From Blastobasis lacticolella (lineage: Eukaryota > Arthropoda > Insecta > Lepidoptera > Blastobasidae), in the NCBI GenBank assembly GCA_905147135.1, contig LR990042.1, positions 13,383,545 to 13,447,544 of the forward strand: 64,000 nucleotides of DNA, in the 5' to 3' direction. How positions within the stretch are numbered: the first letter of the stretch is position 1; the number at the start of each line of letters is the position of its first letter. Of this stretch, positions 1 through 14,300 are shown piece by piece. Made by a program: the position numbers and the translations under genes. A model generated the notes under the pieces. That model saw only the letters and a list, made by a program, of their open reading frames with translations, had not been told where the DNA came from and searched no databases.

Positions 1-779
1 CCGAAATATAACACAAAACTAAACAAACAAGAAGATTAGCTATGAGCAATGACGCCAAAAAATTATATGTACTGACAATTCATTGCGTTCCGTTACAGAA
101 ACCTTTTAAAACATTTTTATGAAGGTGAAATCAGTCATTTTACATAAATATGTTTTATCATTTACACCAATTTATCTTACTGTACTTACTCGGTAATCAT
201 AACAAAAAATATTTTAGCGCAAACAAAGTTAATGAAAGGATTTTCCTTCCAAGTAGTAGTAATAGTAACTCAATAGGGAACTACTCAGAACTTTACTTAT
301 CGATTGTGAAACAGGCCCTTAGTGTAAAAGAATAATATTTAGAGAATCTTAAGAAATATTAACAGCTATTGAAAGTGAAAATGATACAAGAAAAGTAAGG
401 TACTTAATTTCATTGTTACGACTAAAAAAGGCGGTGGTGTCAAGCTAAACAATTCCTCGGGACTTTCCCCGTAGCAAAGACGGTAGACAACACACTGTAG
501 TGTGGTCTGACGCAGTGTGTGGTCCGGTATGGTGTGTTGTAAGTTATAAATCGTGTTGTGGTCGGGTGCACATGTATTGTTTGATGAAGTGTGCTGAGAT
601 GTGGAGTGCTAAATTAAAGCAAATGTGCATAATGTATGAATAGCGTATTTGAATGTTAAGCCATCTGCCATCCATTAGTATGAAAATTGCCAGATTTAAA
701 AAGGCAAAAAATTTAAAGGTATTTTTTTAAATCTCTCTACTTTTTTATCAATGTATCTCCTTATTGCAATCGGTTTATA
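1..779. other. Left edge, no gene recognised
   Basis: AT-rich DNA with no coding exon that I can support on either strand. The last exon of Sec63 (acidic C-terminal tail) was looked for on the minus strand here and up to 1440 and was not found. Confidence 0.5.
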
Positions 780-945
780 AAACATTAAGCAATATTTAAA
801 GGATGTGTTAAAGGGGTAGGTAGGTGTAGGGCAGTTTAGGGTAGGTGTAGGAAAGGGGTAGGGTAGGTTAGGTTAGGTTAGGAGTACGGGTACGGTAAGT
901 GTAGAGTAGCATAGGGTAGGATTAGAATAGAGTAGGGTAGGGGTA
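780..945 (+). repeat. Degenerate TTAGG/GTAGG telomere-type tract
   Basis: G-rich imperfect repeat with a short perfect run of the insect telomere unit (GTTAGGTTAGGTTAGG at about 866-881) inside GTAGG/GGTAG variants. The tract is followed by GTGAACGAAGTCGCG, the conserved end of a dispersed repeat family also seen near 61220. It is therefore more likely part of that repeat's variable region than a true telomere. Confidence 0.6.
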
Positions 946-1442
946 CGACAACACGTGAACGAAGTCGCGGCTGGCTGGCTAGTGAAGTAATAATTTAACA
1001 AGTGGCGTAAGCCAGCGATATGGTACGAGGCCACTGAACATATGCTACATATTTTTACTATTTATGTAAAGGAATTTTTGTTAATCAGATTCATCCTACT
1101 TTTGCGTCCGCGCGTCGGGTATTGGCATTCAGCGATGTCACGCGTCGGCCGATGGGCGGATTTCTGAATGCTAGTTTTAAAAGGCAAAAGTGTGATTGGA
1201 GCGTCTAACTAGATAGCGTTGCTTAGAGGCGAGTGTCAATTTCAAGTAAATGGATACCCAAAAAAACTTGAAAAAAGATTTACTTAGGCAGACAATTTGC
1301 ATTGCGTATGCTTTTTTGTAAACATGAAACGCTCGTTTCGATTTCTTGATTTCTTTGAACTTTTGAACAATTTTTACTTTATAATCGGCTTGCGGAAAAC
1401 TTTAAATTGCATTCATTTTCCTCCCGCCGCAAATTACTTAGT

Positions 1443-2370
1443 TGTGTTGTATGATTTGGTGCGACTGTAGTTGTATTGTATGGTTTGGTGGGTCTGCAGT
1501 TGTGGTCTATGGTTTGGTGGGTCTGCAGTTGTGGTCTATGGTTTGGTGAGGCTGTAGTTGTGTTGTGTGGTTTGGCGAGGCTGTAGTTGTGTTGTATGGT
1601 TTAGTGCGGCTGTAGCTGTGTTGTATGGTTTGGTGCAGCTGTAGCTGTGTTGTATGGTTTGGTGTGGCTGTAGTTGTGTTGTATGGTTTGGTGCGGCTGT
1701 AGCTGTGTTGTATGGTTTGGTGCAGCTGTAGCTGTGTTGTATGGTTTGGTGTGGCTGTAGTTGTGTTGTATGGTTTGGTGGGTCTGTAGTTGTGGTCTAT
1801 GGTTTGGTGAGGCTATAGTTGTGTTGTATGGTTTGGAGCGGCTGTAATTGTGTTGTGTGGTTTGGTGCGGCTGTGGTTGTGTTGTATGGTTTAGTGCGGC
1901 TGACGTTATGTTGTATGGTTTGGTGCGGCTGTAGCTGTGTTGTATGGTTTGGTGCAGCTGTAGCTGTGTTGTATGGTTTGGTGCGGCTGTGGTTGTGTTG
2001 TATGGTTTGGTTCGGCTGTAGTAGTGTTCTATGGTGTGGTGTGGCTGTAGTTGTGTTCTATAGTTTGGTGCGGCTGTAGTTGCGTTATATGACTTGGTGC
2101 GGCTGTAGTTGTGTTGTATGGTTTGGTTCGGCTGTAGTAGTGTTCTATGGTGTGGTGTGGCTGTAGTTGTGTTCTATGGTTTGGTGCGGCTGTAGTTGTG
2201 TTCTATGGTTTGGTGCGGCTGTAGTTGTGTTCTATAGTTTGGTGAGTTTGTAGTTGTGTTATATGGTTTGGTGCGTCTGTAGTTGTGCTGTGTGGTTTGG
2301 TGCGGCTGTAGTTGTGTTGTATGGTTTAGTGCGGTTGTAGTTGTGTTGTATGGTTTAGTGCGGTGAGTGT
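1443..2370 (+). repeat. 29-bp minisatellite, about 32 copies
   Basis: Tandem array with a unit of 29 bp, core GTATGGTTTGGTGCGGCTG then TAGTTGTGTT. Variants include CGG/CAG/TGG at the CTG end and GTAT/CTAT. A three-unit (87-bp) higher-order block is repeated at about 1640-1770. Because 29 is not a multiple of 3, the Cys/Val/Leu-rich frames through it are artefacts. The array ends 30 bp from the Sec63 exon 12 boundary, so the C-rich strand is transcribed at the start of that intron. Confidence 0.95.
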
Positions 2371-2399
2371 GTTGTATTGTGGTGGGGGCTGTCGCATAC

Positions 2400-5300
2400 C
2401 TGGTCGTTGTTCTCGCTGTCGGAATCGCTGAGGTCCCACTGCGGGTGCTCGGCCGGCACGGCCGCCGCCTCCTTCACGTCCAGCTTCATCTCCTGTTGCT
2501 GGTCCATGCAGATGTACGAATCTGCGTGGAGGAGAATAGTTTGTGATATCGACCTCATAATACGGTATTTGATTATGTGATGAAATAAATTGTGAAACAA
2601 TGTTACAAAAAACATCTAATAATGTATGCAAGCCGCATAAGCGAACACGTAACGCATATGTACACCAATATTAACGCACATCAAACTTTCTGTGTTTTGA
2701 ACTGTTGCTATTTGAATTGGAGTAAAGTACCGTATTATGGTATGAGAGCCACCGCTTGACTCTAATCCGCTAGATGGCGAGAGTCTACTGTCGACATACC
2801 TATAGTGTTATATTTCGTTATAATAAGACCACGTAAGTCCGAATCGCTTATTAAAAGAAAAGAAAATCTCTTTATGGCAACTTTTTACACGTCATAGAAA
2901 GTCATTCATAAAAGTCACAACAAACAATTTGATTTCTGTAAAATTGCTTATCTACACTCATAGCATAATGTTCCAATTACATATTCGAAAACAGTCGTTT
3001 AAGGGTACACTTTTTTCACGCCAGACTATAAAATTTTATTAAATTACTTTTCGATACAGCATTTCCCATACTATTTTCATTACAGCTGTATCGTAAAATA
3101 ACTTTTTAATCATTATGCAACACTTTTATTTTTTAATTTTTTGTCGGGCGCCGGGACACAATGTAGGCTGAATACTTAGATGTCTTTAACAAATTCAAAT
3201 TCAACATTTAAATTTTCCTGTTTATATTCTGTGTAATTATTTTCCCGCTAAACAGAATATTTTTTGTAATTGTTGTAATTTGTGTTTGTGAATGTTTTTC
3301 CTTATTTTAAGCAAATAAATGTGAAAATAGTTAAGTGAATTTCCGCCGCTTGATATCCTTAACGCGTAGATACAACTGAACTGACTCGCAGCTTACTTCC
3401 TGCTAAGTTGAGAAAATTATAGGTACGATATTTTAACATAAAAATATGATTGTAGATAAAGTAGTGTATGCAACTGCATATAATTAGGTATTTAAACACT
3501 CGTGTCAAACTATTATCATACTCGGCTACGCCTCGTATGATAAACAGACACTCATGTTTTAATACCCCCTTTTATATGACAGTTGCATAAACTACTATTA
3601 TTTTCGTGTGTTTTGAAAAATATTATTAAATAATGGACAAACCAATTACATAGGAAGTGCGAGAGGTAGTTTTCAGCAAAATTAATAATTTAGACAAACT
3701 AAAAGGACAAGTTCATGCATATAGTGACCAAATAACTGAATGTTTACAAGACGGACCGACAAGGACTGACAAGGATAGATTATCAATTATCCACACTTCA
3801 TAATTTTTACTACTGTCAGTCAATACGGACTTATCGTGGTCCTATTATAGCTTCAGTGAATATGGAAACAACATGTCCGCGCGTTTATCATGTTGTAGTC
3901 CATGCGACGTCTATCCTAGCATGTAAAAAATGACGACATAAGCATACAAAACAGATAGTCACGATTGTCGCATGGGCAGTGTTTCCCCTCGCGTGTACTG
4001 ATAATAAGTGTCAGTCCTCATCATCATTATGCTAACCGTCCATCACAGCTTCCGCCAGCGTCCGCTTTCCTACTTACGCCCTATCGCTCTAATTCTAGAT
4101 GGGTTTCCTACGGACCCTTTGTGGTGTTTTGGGTGTTTAAGAGCGGTGACTACCATGATTATAATAAGTATCGAAGTTTAGGGAAAAGCCGAATCGCCAG
4201 AGCCTCGTCAAATTAAAAATGAAGTCAAGGATATCCCTTTGCTAACAGCCAGTCTAGTATTTGCTGCTAATTCCAACCGGGGAGGTGTTCGTTTTTATTA
4301 TTTTCTGCCATCAACTGGTCACTGTAAACTTAGTTTTCTAATTTGTTGCGACCCGTTTGCTCGAGGGGCGGGGCTAGGCCGACGGACAACGATGACCAAC
4401 TATTTTCGTACCGCGAACAAACTATAGTAACAACCTATTCACTCTAGCCTTGAAGGTTTGTTTGCATAATGGGGGCTACCGCTCGACCAAAATTCCACTA
4501 GATGTCGGGTAAGGTAAGTAATCAAAAACAATTGGATTTCGGCCCATAGAACAGTGTTATTTTGACAGTGTCAAGACCTTACCCGACAGTGGCGCCAACT
4601 CACAACATCACAACGCCAATTGTGCACACTCATTACAGACGGACGAGTCTCTGGCGATTCGGCTTTTCCCTATACTCCTATTAACGCGAATCCATCTTCA
4701 GCGTCGACACACCGAGACAGTCACCTGTCTAGATCCTGTAAGAAAGCAGCTCATATGTGATCCTCAGCCGCATCGACACATCCGAACGCCTGACTAGCCC
4801 CTGTAAGAAACCAACTCGCACCCATCACACTCACCGGAGCGCAGACAGCAAGACAGCGTGTAAAGGCCGGGCCAGCGCGGCGCGGTGAACCGCAGCTGCA
4901 GCTCGTGCGCGGACACCAGCGCGGTCACGTGCGCCGGCGCCGTCAGCAGCGTGTGCGACTTGCGATCGCATATGTAGCACCACCAGAACTCTTGCTTTTC
5001 CTGGTAAAGAGGCGCGAACAGTGGTTATAAGTAAGTAGGAGATCCGGCCGTAGTAACGTCCCTCATCTGCAGTGGTACAGTCTATCTCTGACTGTACGCC
5101 ACCATCATGATGCAATTGAGTCTGTTTTATATGTCAAAGGTGGCACACAAGAGTTTAAGCCAATCGCAGCTATCAATACAGCTCTGACTCTGGCTTGCTG
5201 CGATTGGTCCACATTCAATTGCATCAAATTGCGACGTGCTATCCGAGATCGGCCGTACGGCTGCTGTTATTACGTCAGAACAGAAATATCGGTGAATATT

Positions 5301-8300
5301 CAGATAATAAGTGATTGAAAATTAATTTATGAGTGTTCTGTATGTATTAAGTTTTGCCTAGGCAACCCATATATTTTTTTCTTAACATAGTTCCATATAT
5401 TTTAAAGTAAAGTAAAGTAAAACACATTTTATTCTTTCGTATTATGCACGATTTTTTTTAATAACAGGTGATGGAAGATATTCTATAGCCGCATCTTAGA
5501 CCATTAAAACGGGGCCTAGGAACACAATGGCGTAAAGGGTATTGGCGTCAATGCGGCGCTGGTTTACCGCGAATCTAGCAAAGAGGGACAAACTATTCGC
5601 CTTGCATCTCAATGAGAAAATTTACACTAGTTATTATAGTGAAAGGCAGTGATAGTGTAATGCATTAATCAGCGGGAAATTCCAGAATCCACATTGCTGG
5701 ACAACAGTGCGTCGTATTAAAAATTCGGTAAAAAAAGAGTTTACTTTCAATAAGTAAATACGTAGGCCGTGTGGTGTCCGGCAGAGTAGAATAGCACCAA
5801 CCCCTTACACTCGTGGGTGTCGTACAAGGCGACTAATGTTTAGAGGAATAAATCTAAGTCTCAGTAGGCTGGTAAATGGGCAGCAGCGTTTTCCAATGGT
5901 TATATTTATAATACTGCGATCTTCAACCCGCCTGCCAAGCGTGGAGATTACGGCAGTAACCTCCCCTTTCGTGGGAGAGGCCCTTAGTCCTGCAGTGGAC
6001 TGTTTACGGGCTGTGATGATGTGATGATGAAGTAAATACGTGTAAAAATTACAGTTTACAGAAAAATGCATCGAAATCAGTGCTACAATTTCGAAATATA
6101 GTGACATCAATGCACCGAACAAAAGATTCGGAATTGTTTACTTTCAATACTTATTACGTGTAAAAATTACAATTTACTGAAAAATGCATCGAAATCGGTG
6201 ATACGATTTTGAAATATAGTGACTTGAATTTGATGTCAATAAAATTGTAAATCACCAAGCAGGGCATGCAATAACTCCGCCAAAGCGTAACTCGATAGGT
6301 AACTGCGGTAATAAACCAAACGCGCTGCGGGAATTTTATGAATAATGTTATTTTATTACATTTATATTTAGCGCCGTGGTTCCGTTCCGATCGGTTACGT
6401 GACCTTGAGCAGTTCAGATCACATAAACAGCCCATAACAGTCCACTGCTGCACTTAAGCATTCTCCACATCAGTGGAGGGCTTAGCCTTAATCTCCACGC
6501 TTGGCAGGCAAGTTGGAGATCTCAGTGTTTAAAATAGTGTTTAATACCAAACTCCATCGTAGGCTGCATCTATACTTTAGGAGTCTAAGTCTGCTAATTT
6601 TATTCATGCTATTGATTTTCAATTGAGACGCAATTGCAACTCCGAGGCAATTTGGGTATTCTGCAAAAACTTGTATCGACAGTCGTAATGGGATCGTAAT
6701 TGACTCTTAGTTGCATAGTTATTGGTGTCGCCTTCTAAAATCTACTAAGAAACTGCCGGTTTAGTCCACAATCGAGTTATAATTTTTGTTGTTACTTGTG
6801 ACACATATAATTGGCCTACTTTGCTTTATATTTAAATTTCAGATATTGTTGTTATGGATTTTTTATGCTACACAGTGACAAACGAGCAGACAGCCCACCT
6901 GATGGTAAGCGATAACTGTCGCCCATAACATTGATGTTGGTACTCCTATCAATATGTATAAAATAAATAAATAGTCAGACTAGCAAATATGTAGTCCAAT
7001 GGCATTTCAATGGTAAAACCCTTTGTCACTAATTTGGTAGAATACCAAAAACGTGTCACTCTGCCTATCGAGATCCAATTGAGAATTGAGACCAATATAA
7101 CAAACGAAATTAAGTCAATTATAAAAAAAATGTCATCCTCACCAACGGGAAGTACGGACAGTGCACCGGATGCGAGCTCTTGGAGCGCCCCTCGAGCCGC
7201 TCCCGCTTCTGTATCCGCTTCTGGAACTTGTCCCACTGGTCGTCGTCGTCGTCGTTCGCGGACGACTTGTCCCGGGACTCGTCCTCGGTGCCGCTGTCCC
7301 GGGCCGAGTCGTCCGAGCTGCCCACGTCGGACTCATCGCCTGTTGGGTGGAGAGGCGTGGGAGTTGTAAATGGAGCGATTCTCACGCTGTGACATTTCAA
7401 ATTCGACATTATTTTCGAGCCACATATCTCCATTAATAAAGACGCTGAGATGTCTATTGCAGCCAAAATGATAATCGCGTTGTGTCATCTCAAATTCGAC
7501 ATTTCTTTAGCCATAAATCTGTATTAAAATGTCATTGAAGTTTCTCTTCGACATTATACGACTGTTAATAGAGATTTGTGACTAGACTAAAATGTCGAAT
7601 TCGACATGGCATCGTGCGAGAATTATTTATATGTTTCTTAGATTCTTATATTTAATGCAAACGGGCGTCAGTGATGTGGTGGGTGGTGAGTGTGGTACTA
7701 AAAAGGATAAGCAAAATTTTTTCGAATTTGTTTGTAGGCTCGAAGATAGCTTTTGACCGTGAATCTACTCGGCCGACTACGGTCACCGTTTACTGTGCAG
7801 TAAGTTGGTGACACTTCACACTTTCGTGGTTGGTTGTTAGTGGTACATTCGACCGACGTCGGCCCTGACGCTGCCTGACCCCAAATCCACCACAAGCCCG
7901 TATACCACTTACCTTCCTCATCCTTTTTCTTTGGTTCCTTCTTCTTGTCGCTGGCGGGCGTGGGCGGCGTGGCGTTGGGCTTGGTCTCCGCCTTGGCCTC
8001 CGCCGCGGCCGGCGCGACGGGCTTGGCCTGCTGTTGGGTACAGTGAGTTAGTTTTACGACGCGAATTCGTTTGAAAATTTAGTTTATTCGACATGTGCAT
8101 GTCGTAATGTTCAAGTAAATAATGCGAGTAACACGATTTGACATCACTTAGCGAGCCTTATATCTCGGAACGTATAGTATGATGGGATTGATATGCCAGA
8201 TACAATGCTAGAATCCAAGTATTATATCAGACCCAGCCTTGTAACAGGTATATCTGCCTGAACGTTAAAGTACTAGATCGGTGGTATTGACCCGCATGGA

Positions 8301-11300
8301 CGTGGTGCAGCAGTCCAGAGCCTCGAGTCCGCTAATATATAAGCATGATTGAATTGTAATTGGATCGCTCAACGGCAGTTTGAATAGTAGCAGAGGACCA
8401 AAATGTGTCAAACTGCTATTGTGATACGCTTGCGTAAGATTAGCCTAATACCAAAAACGTTTCAAACTTCCATTGTGCTGCGATTGTGATCCAATTACAA
8501 TTCAATCGAAACATTAGTAAATAAGCGGACTTGAGGCTCAACAATGCCTATAAACAGTACAATTACACGCAAAGTCAATAGCCCGCCGTGAAATCACCAC
8601 CGAACAAAATAAATACTTAGTTTAAATAGTAGTTATTTATAAAGGACGTATGGTGTCTGGCTAAGTGGAAAATAGCATGAAACTTCCATTGTCAGGTGTC
8701 ATACCCGGTGACCAAATGTATTTAGAGGTGGTCTACCTAGGACATTTATAGATCAAAAAATTTTGGGAGTAACAGTCAAGAACCCAAAATTACGAAGGTG
8801 TTAGTGAACAACCGGGATATGTAGCAAAAATAGCAGCGGGCAGACACTATAAATATTCTTAAAAATAAACAATGACACAATGATACAAATTACAATGCTC
8901 CGACGTCATATTCGCTTACATTTTTGATCTTTGACTTTGGGTAAAATCTACAGCGAAGGAATTTTAGTTAGCAGCATAATTTTCCTCGAAGCAGGTTTTT
9001 TTTGCATTATATTTGTTAGTTAAGGCGAACGAGTAAGTCGTTTTATATAATTTGTTAGATCAGTGCCCCCTATCGCCCTCTGTCTAAATTAGTTCATCTG
9101 GCTTATTATGATTCGGTTAATAAGTAACGTAAAACGTCTTAAATTGAATCGCAATAAATAAATAAAAAGTTTATTCTGTTGGAGTAAACAGCATGCCTTG
9201 TAAAAATCAGTACATAAAAATCTGATTTTTGTAGGTATCAGCACTGACCAACAAATATCGCTAACATTTAATCAGTAATGCTCAGTAACACTGCGATTTA
9301 TTTAGTATTGAAAAGCCTGCTAACACATTCTAACTCAACTCTCTATTCAACAATTCCTAACTACTGTAACTGAGTGTACAGTCAGGCCAGGAGACTAGAT
9401 TATCCGTATTGGCACAACTTCCCGTGTCACCATCACATCGCTAAGATCGAGACAGTCAAATGTCATCATATTATTGCAAGGGAAAATCGACCTTTTTTTA
9501 TACCGCTAACGTGGCAAACAAGCATACGGCCTGCCTGATGGTAAGCAGTCACCGCAGCCTATAGACGTTCGCAATGCCAGGGGCATCACCCACGCGTTGC
9601 CGACCCCGTAAAAACATTTTCACTCCTTGAAGAACTCCATGTTGTACTCTCCAGGGAAAACCTCTTCAGATACTTCTTTGCACAACCGTAGTGTGCGTAG
9701 GAGAAAGGTTCTTTTTAACCGCACAGTTCGCAAACAATTTGGCTTAAAGGCGTGAGGATGAACTCCCTGTCGGTGACCTTGTTGCTCTTTGCAACGTGCA
9801 ACTGAGAAGTAGGTCATAGCGGGGTATCCCGTTCAAATTGGAGCCACCCGACAGAGAAAGTACCTCCACCTTACAGAATACCGCAGCTAAACAACACTCT
9901 TATAACTAGTATTGTGTTTCTGTCGGTGAGTAAAGTCTCTAGTGCTCCATGGGGTGGGGATTGGGAACCGTAGCTTTGGCAGTGGAGAGGCATTTGTCTC
10001 TTTGTTGCCAGAGCAACGTGTTATGGAGGTGGGCAACGCATTGGCGATACTCTTGGTGTTGCTAATGTCTATAGGCAGTGGTGATCACTTTTCATCAGGT
10101 GGCCGGAATGCCTGTTTGCCTACCACATGATAAAAAAAACTGAACTCCATTGGGTGGCAAAGCGGTTTCCTGGAAACTCGTTTCACAAAACATACCTGTT
10201 TCGCTGGCGCGGCCTTTTTGCCCTTCTTAGCTGGCGCGCGCTTGGCCTGCTTCATCCATACGGGCCGCTTGAATGTCTCCTTCTTGTCATTCTTCTCGCC
10301 CTTGTCCGCGTCGCCCTTTTCGCCTTCCGCTGCGCCGTCTTCGTCTTCCCTGTTTCAATATAAATTATGAAACTAGGTTACAACTTCAAGTAAACCAACC
10401 TTCAGTACAAACAAGACAATGAAAAAAACCGTTGAAATAAAAGAGCGCATTTGATGCACTTGTACAATGACCGCACAGACACATTTGTCTATTGAACAGT
10501 ATAGAAATTGAACAGTTCAATATCCTACACAATATTCTGGGATGTGATCCGTTTTGCAAGATCTTGAAGAGTTGCTAATTTAATATTTACATAACTCGCG
10601 GATTGTAGGCCACTCATCAAATTGTAGGGCAATGGTGGAGAAAACGGTGCCACAACGGTTAATTCCGCAAGATATCTTTAGTTACTTTTACAACTTATTA
10701 TATTAATATTCATTTATTCATAGTATTAAATATTCATTTATAATATAAATGAATAACTACATGAGTAACAGTGAGGAAATCACACACAGCGCCATCTAGC
10801 CCCAAACTAAGCAAAGCTTGTACTATAGGTGCTAGCTAACTGATATACTACTAATTACTTTTTTTTTAATACATACTTATTATAGATATATGCACTAACA
10901 TATTTTGGCACTATCGATGAGGTCATTTGTCACTCACTCTTATAAACTTTATTGCGTTTGACATTAAAACTTTATTTAAACGTTTATGTAGGACTTAGGC
11001 ATCTCAAAATGGATTTCAAAAATAAATTCGAAAATATAAACAAAAATAAATTAAAAGCTTTATTTCGGTAAATTAAAATCAATTACAATATTCAGTATCT
11101 GAAATCTCTTTTTAAGCTTGGATTTGTTTGAATTAAGAGATCCATAGCCGTGTGGTATCCGGCAGAGTAGAATAGCACCAACACTTGAGGGTGTTGTAAA
11201 AGGCGACTAATGTTTTCGAGACAAAAGATCTTGGGTCTCCGTAGGCTGGAAAATGGGCAGCAGCGTTTTCCATTGTTATATTTTATAACACTGCGATCAC

Positions 11301-14300
11301 CAAACCGCCTGCCAAGCGTGGAGATTATGGCAATAAATAAATGGCCCTTTCGTGGGTGGGGCCCTTAGTTCTGCAATGGGCTGTGATAAATAGATTCCGC
11401 TCTTCCATAGCCAAAAATATTAACTGCTATCTATTGCTATCTTCTATGTCTATAACAACAAACCTACAGTATTCTACCCCGTGCGGAGGCTCATTGTATT
11501 TACAACAAAGCACTGTGATACCTGATAACTTATAACTCACTTGATGATATTTTTCTCTTTGATAGTGGTGTCACCGAACAGCTCCTTCATGTTGGTCCGC
11601 CTCAGAAACACGGTGACCGTCACTATGGCCCCGGCTGTCACCACAGTGGAGTTTTCATCGTCGATCACTGCGGGCGGGGAAACGATACAATATGGTTAGC
11701 AGGCTAATGAGCTCTACGCTATACAACAAAGCAACTGACCCGTCGACGCGGTCCAATGATGGTTTTACGAATTAGAAAATCCGTCAGATGCCGCTACTGA
11801 GCTGTAAGGCTGTCAAAATATAGCCCGCTTATTGAAGTCCATTCGCGTTAAGACAATAGTGAGTGAAGGTGTGAGAAATCAACTTAATTGTCCTCAATTA
11901 AAAACAAAGTCAAGGATATCCCTTTGCTTAGCAACCAGCCAGTCTAGTATTTGCTGTTTATTCCAACCGGTGAGGTATTCATTTTTATTATTTTCTGCAG
12001 TCAAATGGTTGCGACCCGATGGGCGGGGCTAGGTCGGACAACGATGTCTCACTATTTTCTTATCGTGCATGAACTATAGAATGGATCTGTCAACTTACAA
12101 CTGTTGTGCCTACCCAATAGAGCGGCAGTATTTTAACAGACCTCCGTAGAACGTTGTAGCTACATCTAGCGGATTTTTTAAATTGGAAAGCGCTCGTTTG
12201 TATTGATGTAACGTCAAAACGTGTCGGCGTCAGGTGTCGGCAGCTTAGGTGTGAATTGCCTGTTATGTTTACGCCGCGTTCACATAGAGACAACGCCAAC
12301 TCGAAACTTGTATGAACAGCTTTACAGTAGGTACTTAAAACGGCAGGCATTTTTGCATATTTGGGTCAGACACCATGTCATTATCCATAATGTGCCTATT
12401 TAACAACTTTTCTCTGGAGACGAGAGAAGCTTACCTTCAGGTGTAACCTGGAAATGTATGTAGGGCATGTTCCCTAGCACCTTCATGAGGTCGTCGTATT
12501 GCTTATCATTCAGGAACTTGAGGACCTGCCGCCTATCTTCGCCCGGCAACTGCGCTAACTGGAGTAGAGACTTAATGTGTTTCTTTCTGTTGGTGAAGTA
12601 TTTGAGATGTTCCTCGTTGATGTAGGGTAATTGCAGCAACGGCGATTTGTACTCCCATAGCCCCTGGACTATCATTGGAGAAAGCTTCATGCAGTTTTCG
12701 ATGGTTTCAATTGTGGGAAGACGAGGTACTGGAAAGGGATACAAATCGTAATCAGTTTCCGTTAAAGCTTTAGTAGTTGATGTAGGGAAAATGAGGCAGA
12801 AGGGTTTATTATCTAAACTTTATCTCAAACCAATTATCCATAAATGTAAACAAACCACTAACCGCATAGAAAAATGTACTTATTAATCCGTAGATACATT
12901 CCATTGGTGAATAATTTTTCATCAGTTTGGTAAGCAAATAACCCGTAAGAACGAACCACGAATCACCAATAATTATAATTTAAATTTTTTCATTTGTTTA
13001 CATAAATGAAAATTTGTTTCTAGTTGAAACACACCATACTACAAATTACAATAGATTATACTTCTTCACGACTCACCTAACTCACACACCTCGTCTTTGG
13101 GGTAAAGTAAAATATTATTGTGAGAGGAGATACAAAACATGATAATATTTTGGAATAAAAGTTCGCGGAAGGACGCCACTGTTACACAGCGTACGAGAAC
13201 ATAATTTGTGATGGCTTGGCATACTGAACTCACACAGTAAGAAAATGTGTGTACGCGAAAAGGGTCTTCTGGGGGCATTCTGTATTTAAATTAAAAATTT
13301 CTAGGAATGGGTATTAAGGGCGATAGTACAGCTCTTATTAATATGTTTTCGTCGTAAAAAATCAACTGAAAACCATTAAGGACATACTCACTCCGCCTGG
13401 CGTAAGCGAGCGCTATCAGCTGGTTGACGCAGTTCACCATTTCCACTATCAAGTCGGGACAACGCGAGACTACGTAGCGACGGTCCGCGTCTAAAGTATC
13501 CTCCGGCATTTTCATCCGTGAGAGGTGCGCATGGAGCAATGCGCGAGCTTTGATGCTGTAGGCGCGGCAAAGGGGCTGCTCCTTGTTCTTCTCGCCAAGG
13601 TTTGGCAGGTCGCGCAGCAGCTGTTTGCACAGACAGGTTATAGATATTACAGTACAAGGCAGTATGAGCTCGTATCCCTTAGGCCGCACTGATAGGTGGC
13701 TTGCTTAAAGCCTAGCTAGAGCATAGTTAGACGCCGAGTAGCGAAGCCGCCAAGCGCGCAGTGCGGACGGCTGTGAACATTCCCGAACGTTCGTTTTACT
13801 TGGCTACCCCCTAGGCACCCATCAGTGCGGTTTTTCGCAGATCTGATACCAGGGCTACTGTGTTTCATGAGCTTTAGACAGTTTTATTCGATAGACGTAT
13901 ATGTAAGTAAACATGGAACAAAGCGGGGACTTTAACGCTGTCCGAATGGCAAAGCACGCTGTATTTTTAAACCGTTGGAATTCGATTTCTATGCGAAGCT
14001 ACCTTCACACTAATTTGCATACGAATCGAATTCGAACGGTCGCTTAGACATATAGGAATGAATTTACGTCCCTAAGGACTCTGAACCCTTAGCCAAATCC
14101 ATTACAAGGTATCAGCTCTGTATCTTGGATATTAGAGCAGTTCAGTTAGAGACGTTCGCGAAACCTTAATCGCCCCATCAGCAAATCAGGGGCTTATTTT
14201 CTAATTCCAGCCGTTTTCCCTAATTGACCCCGAGCGCTGTATCCGCAAGGCAAGTCAATCGTATTACCATAAAGTTTCCATCACGAGTTTGCCATGTCAA

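Noticed and set aside
866..890. Chromosome end (telomere)
   Set aside because: Only a few perfect units, inside normal genomic sequence with genes to the right and repeats to the left.
1819..2079. Open frame rich in Cys, Val, Leu and Gly
   Set aside because: It is a by-product of the 29-bp tandem repeat, which reads in all three frames over 87 bp; no start context or family.
1443..2370. CRISPR-like array
   Set aside because: There are no unique spacers between units; it is a simple minisatellite in animal DNA.
7010..7436. Plus-strand frames with Ser/Arg runs
   Set aside because: Antisense of the Asp-rich Sec63 exon at 7143-7339.
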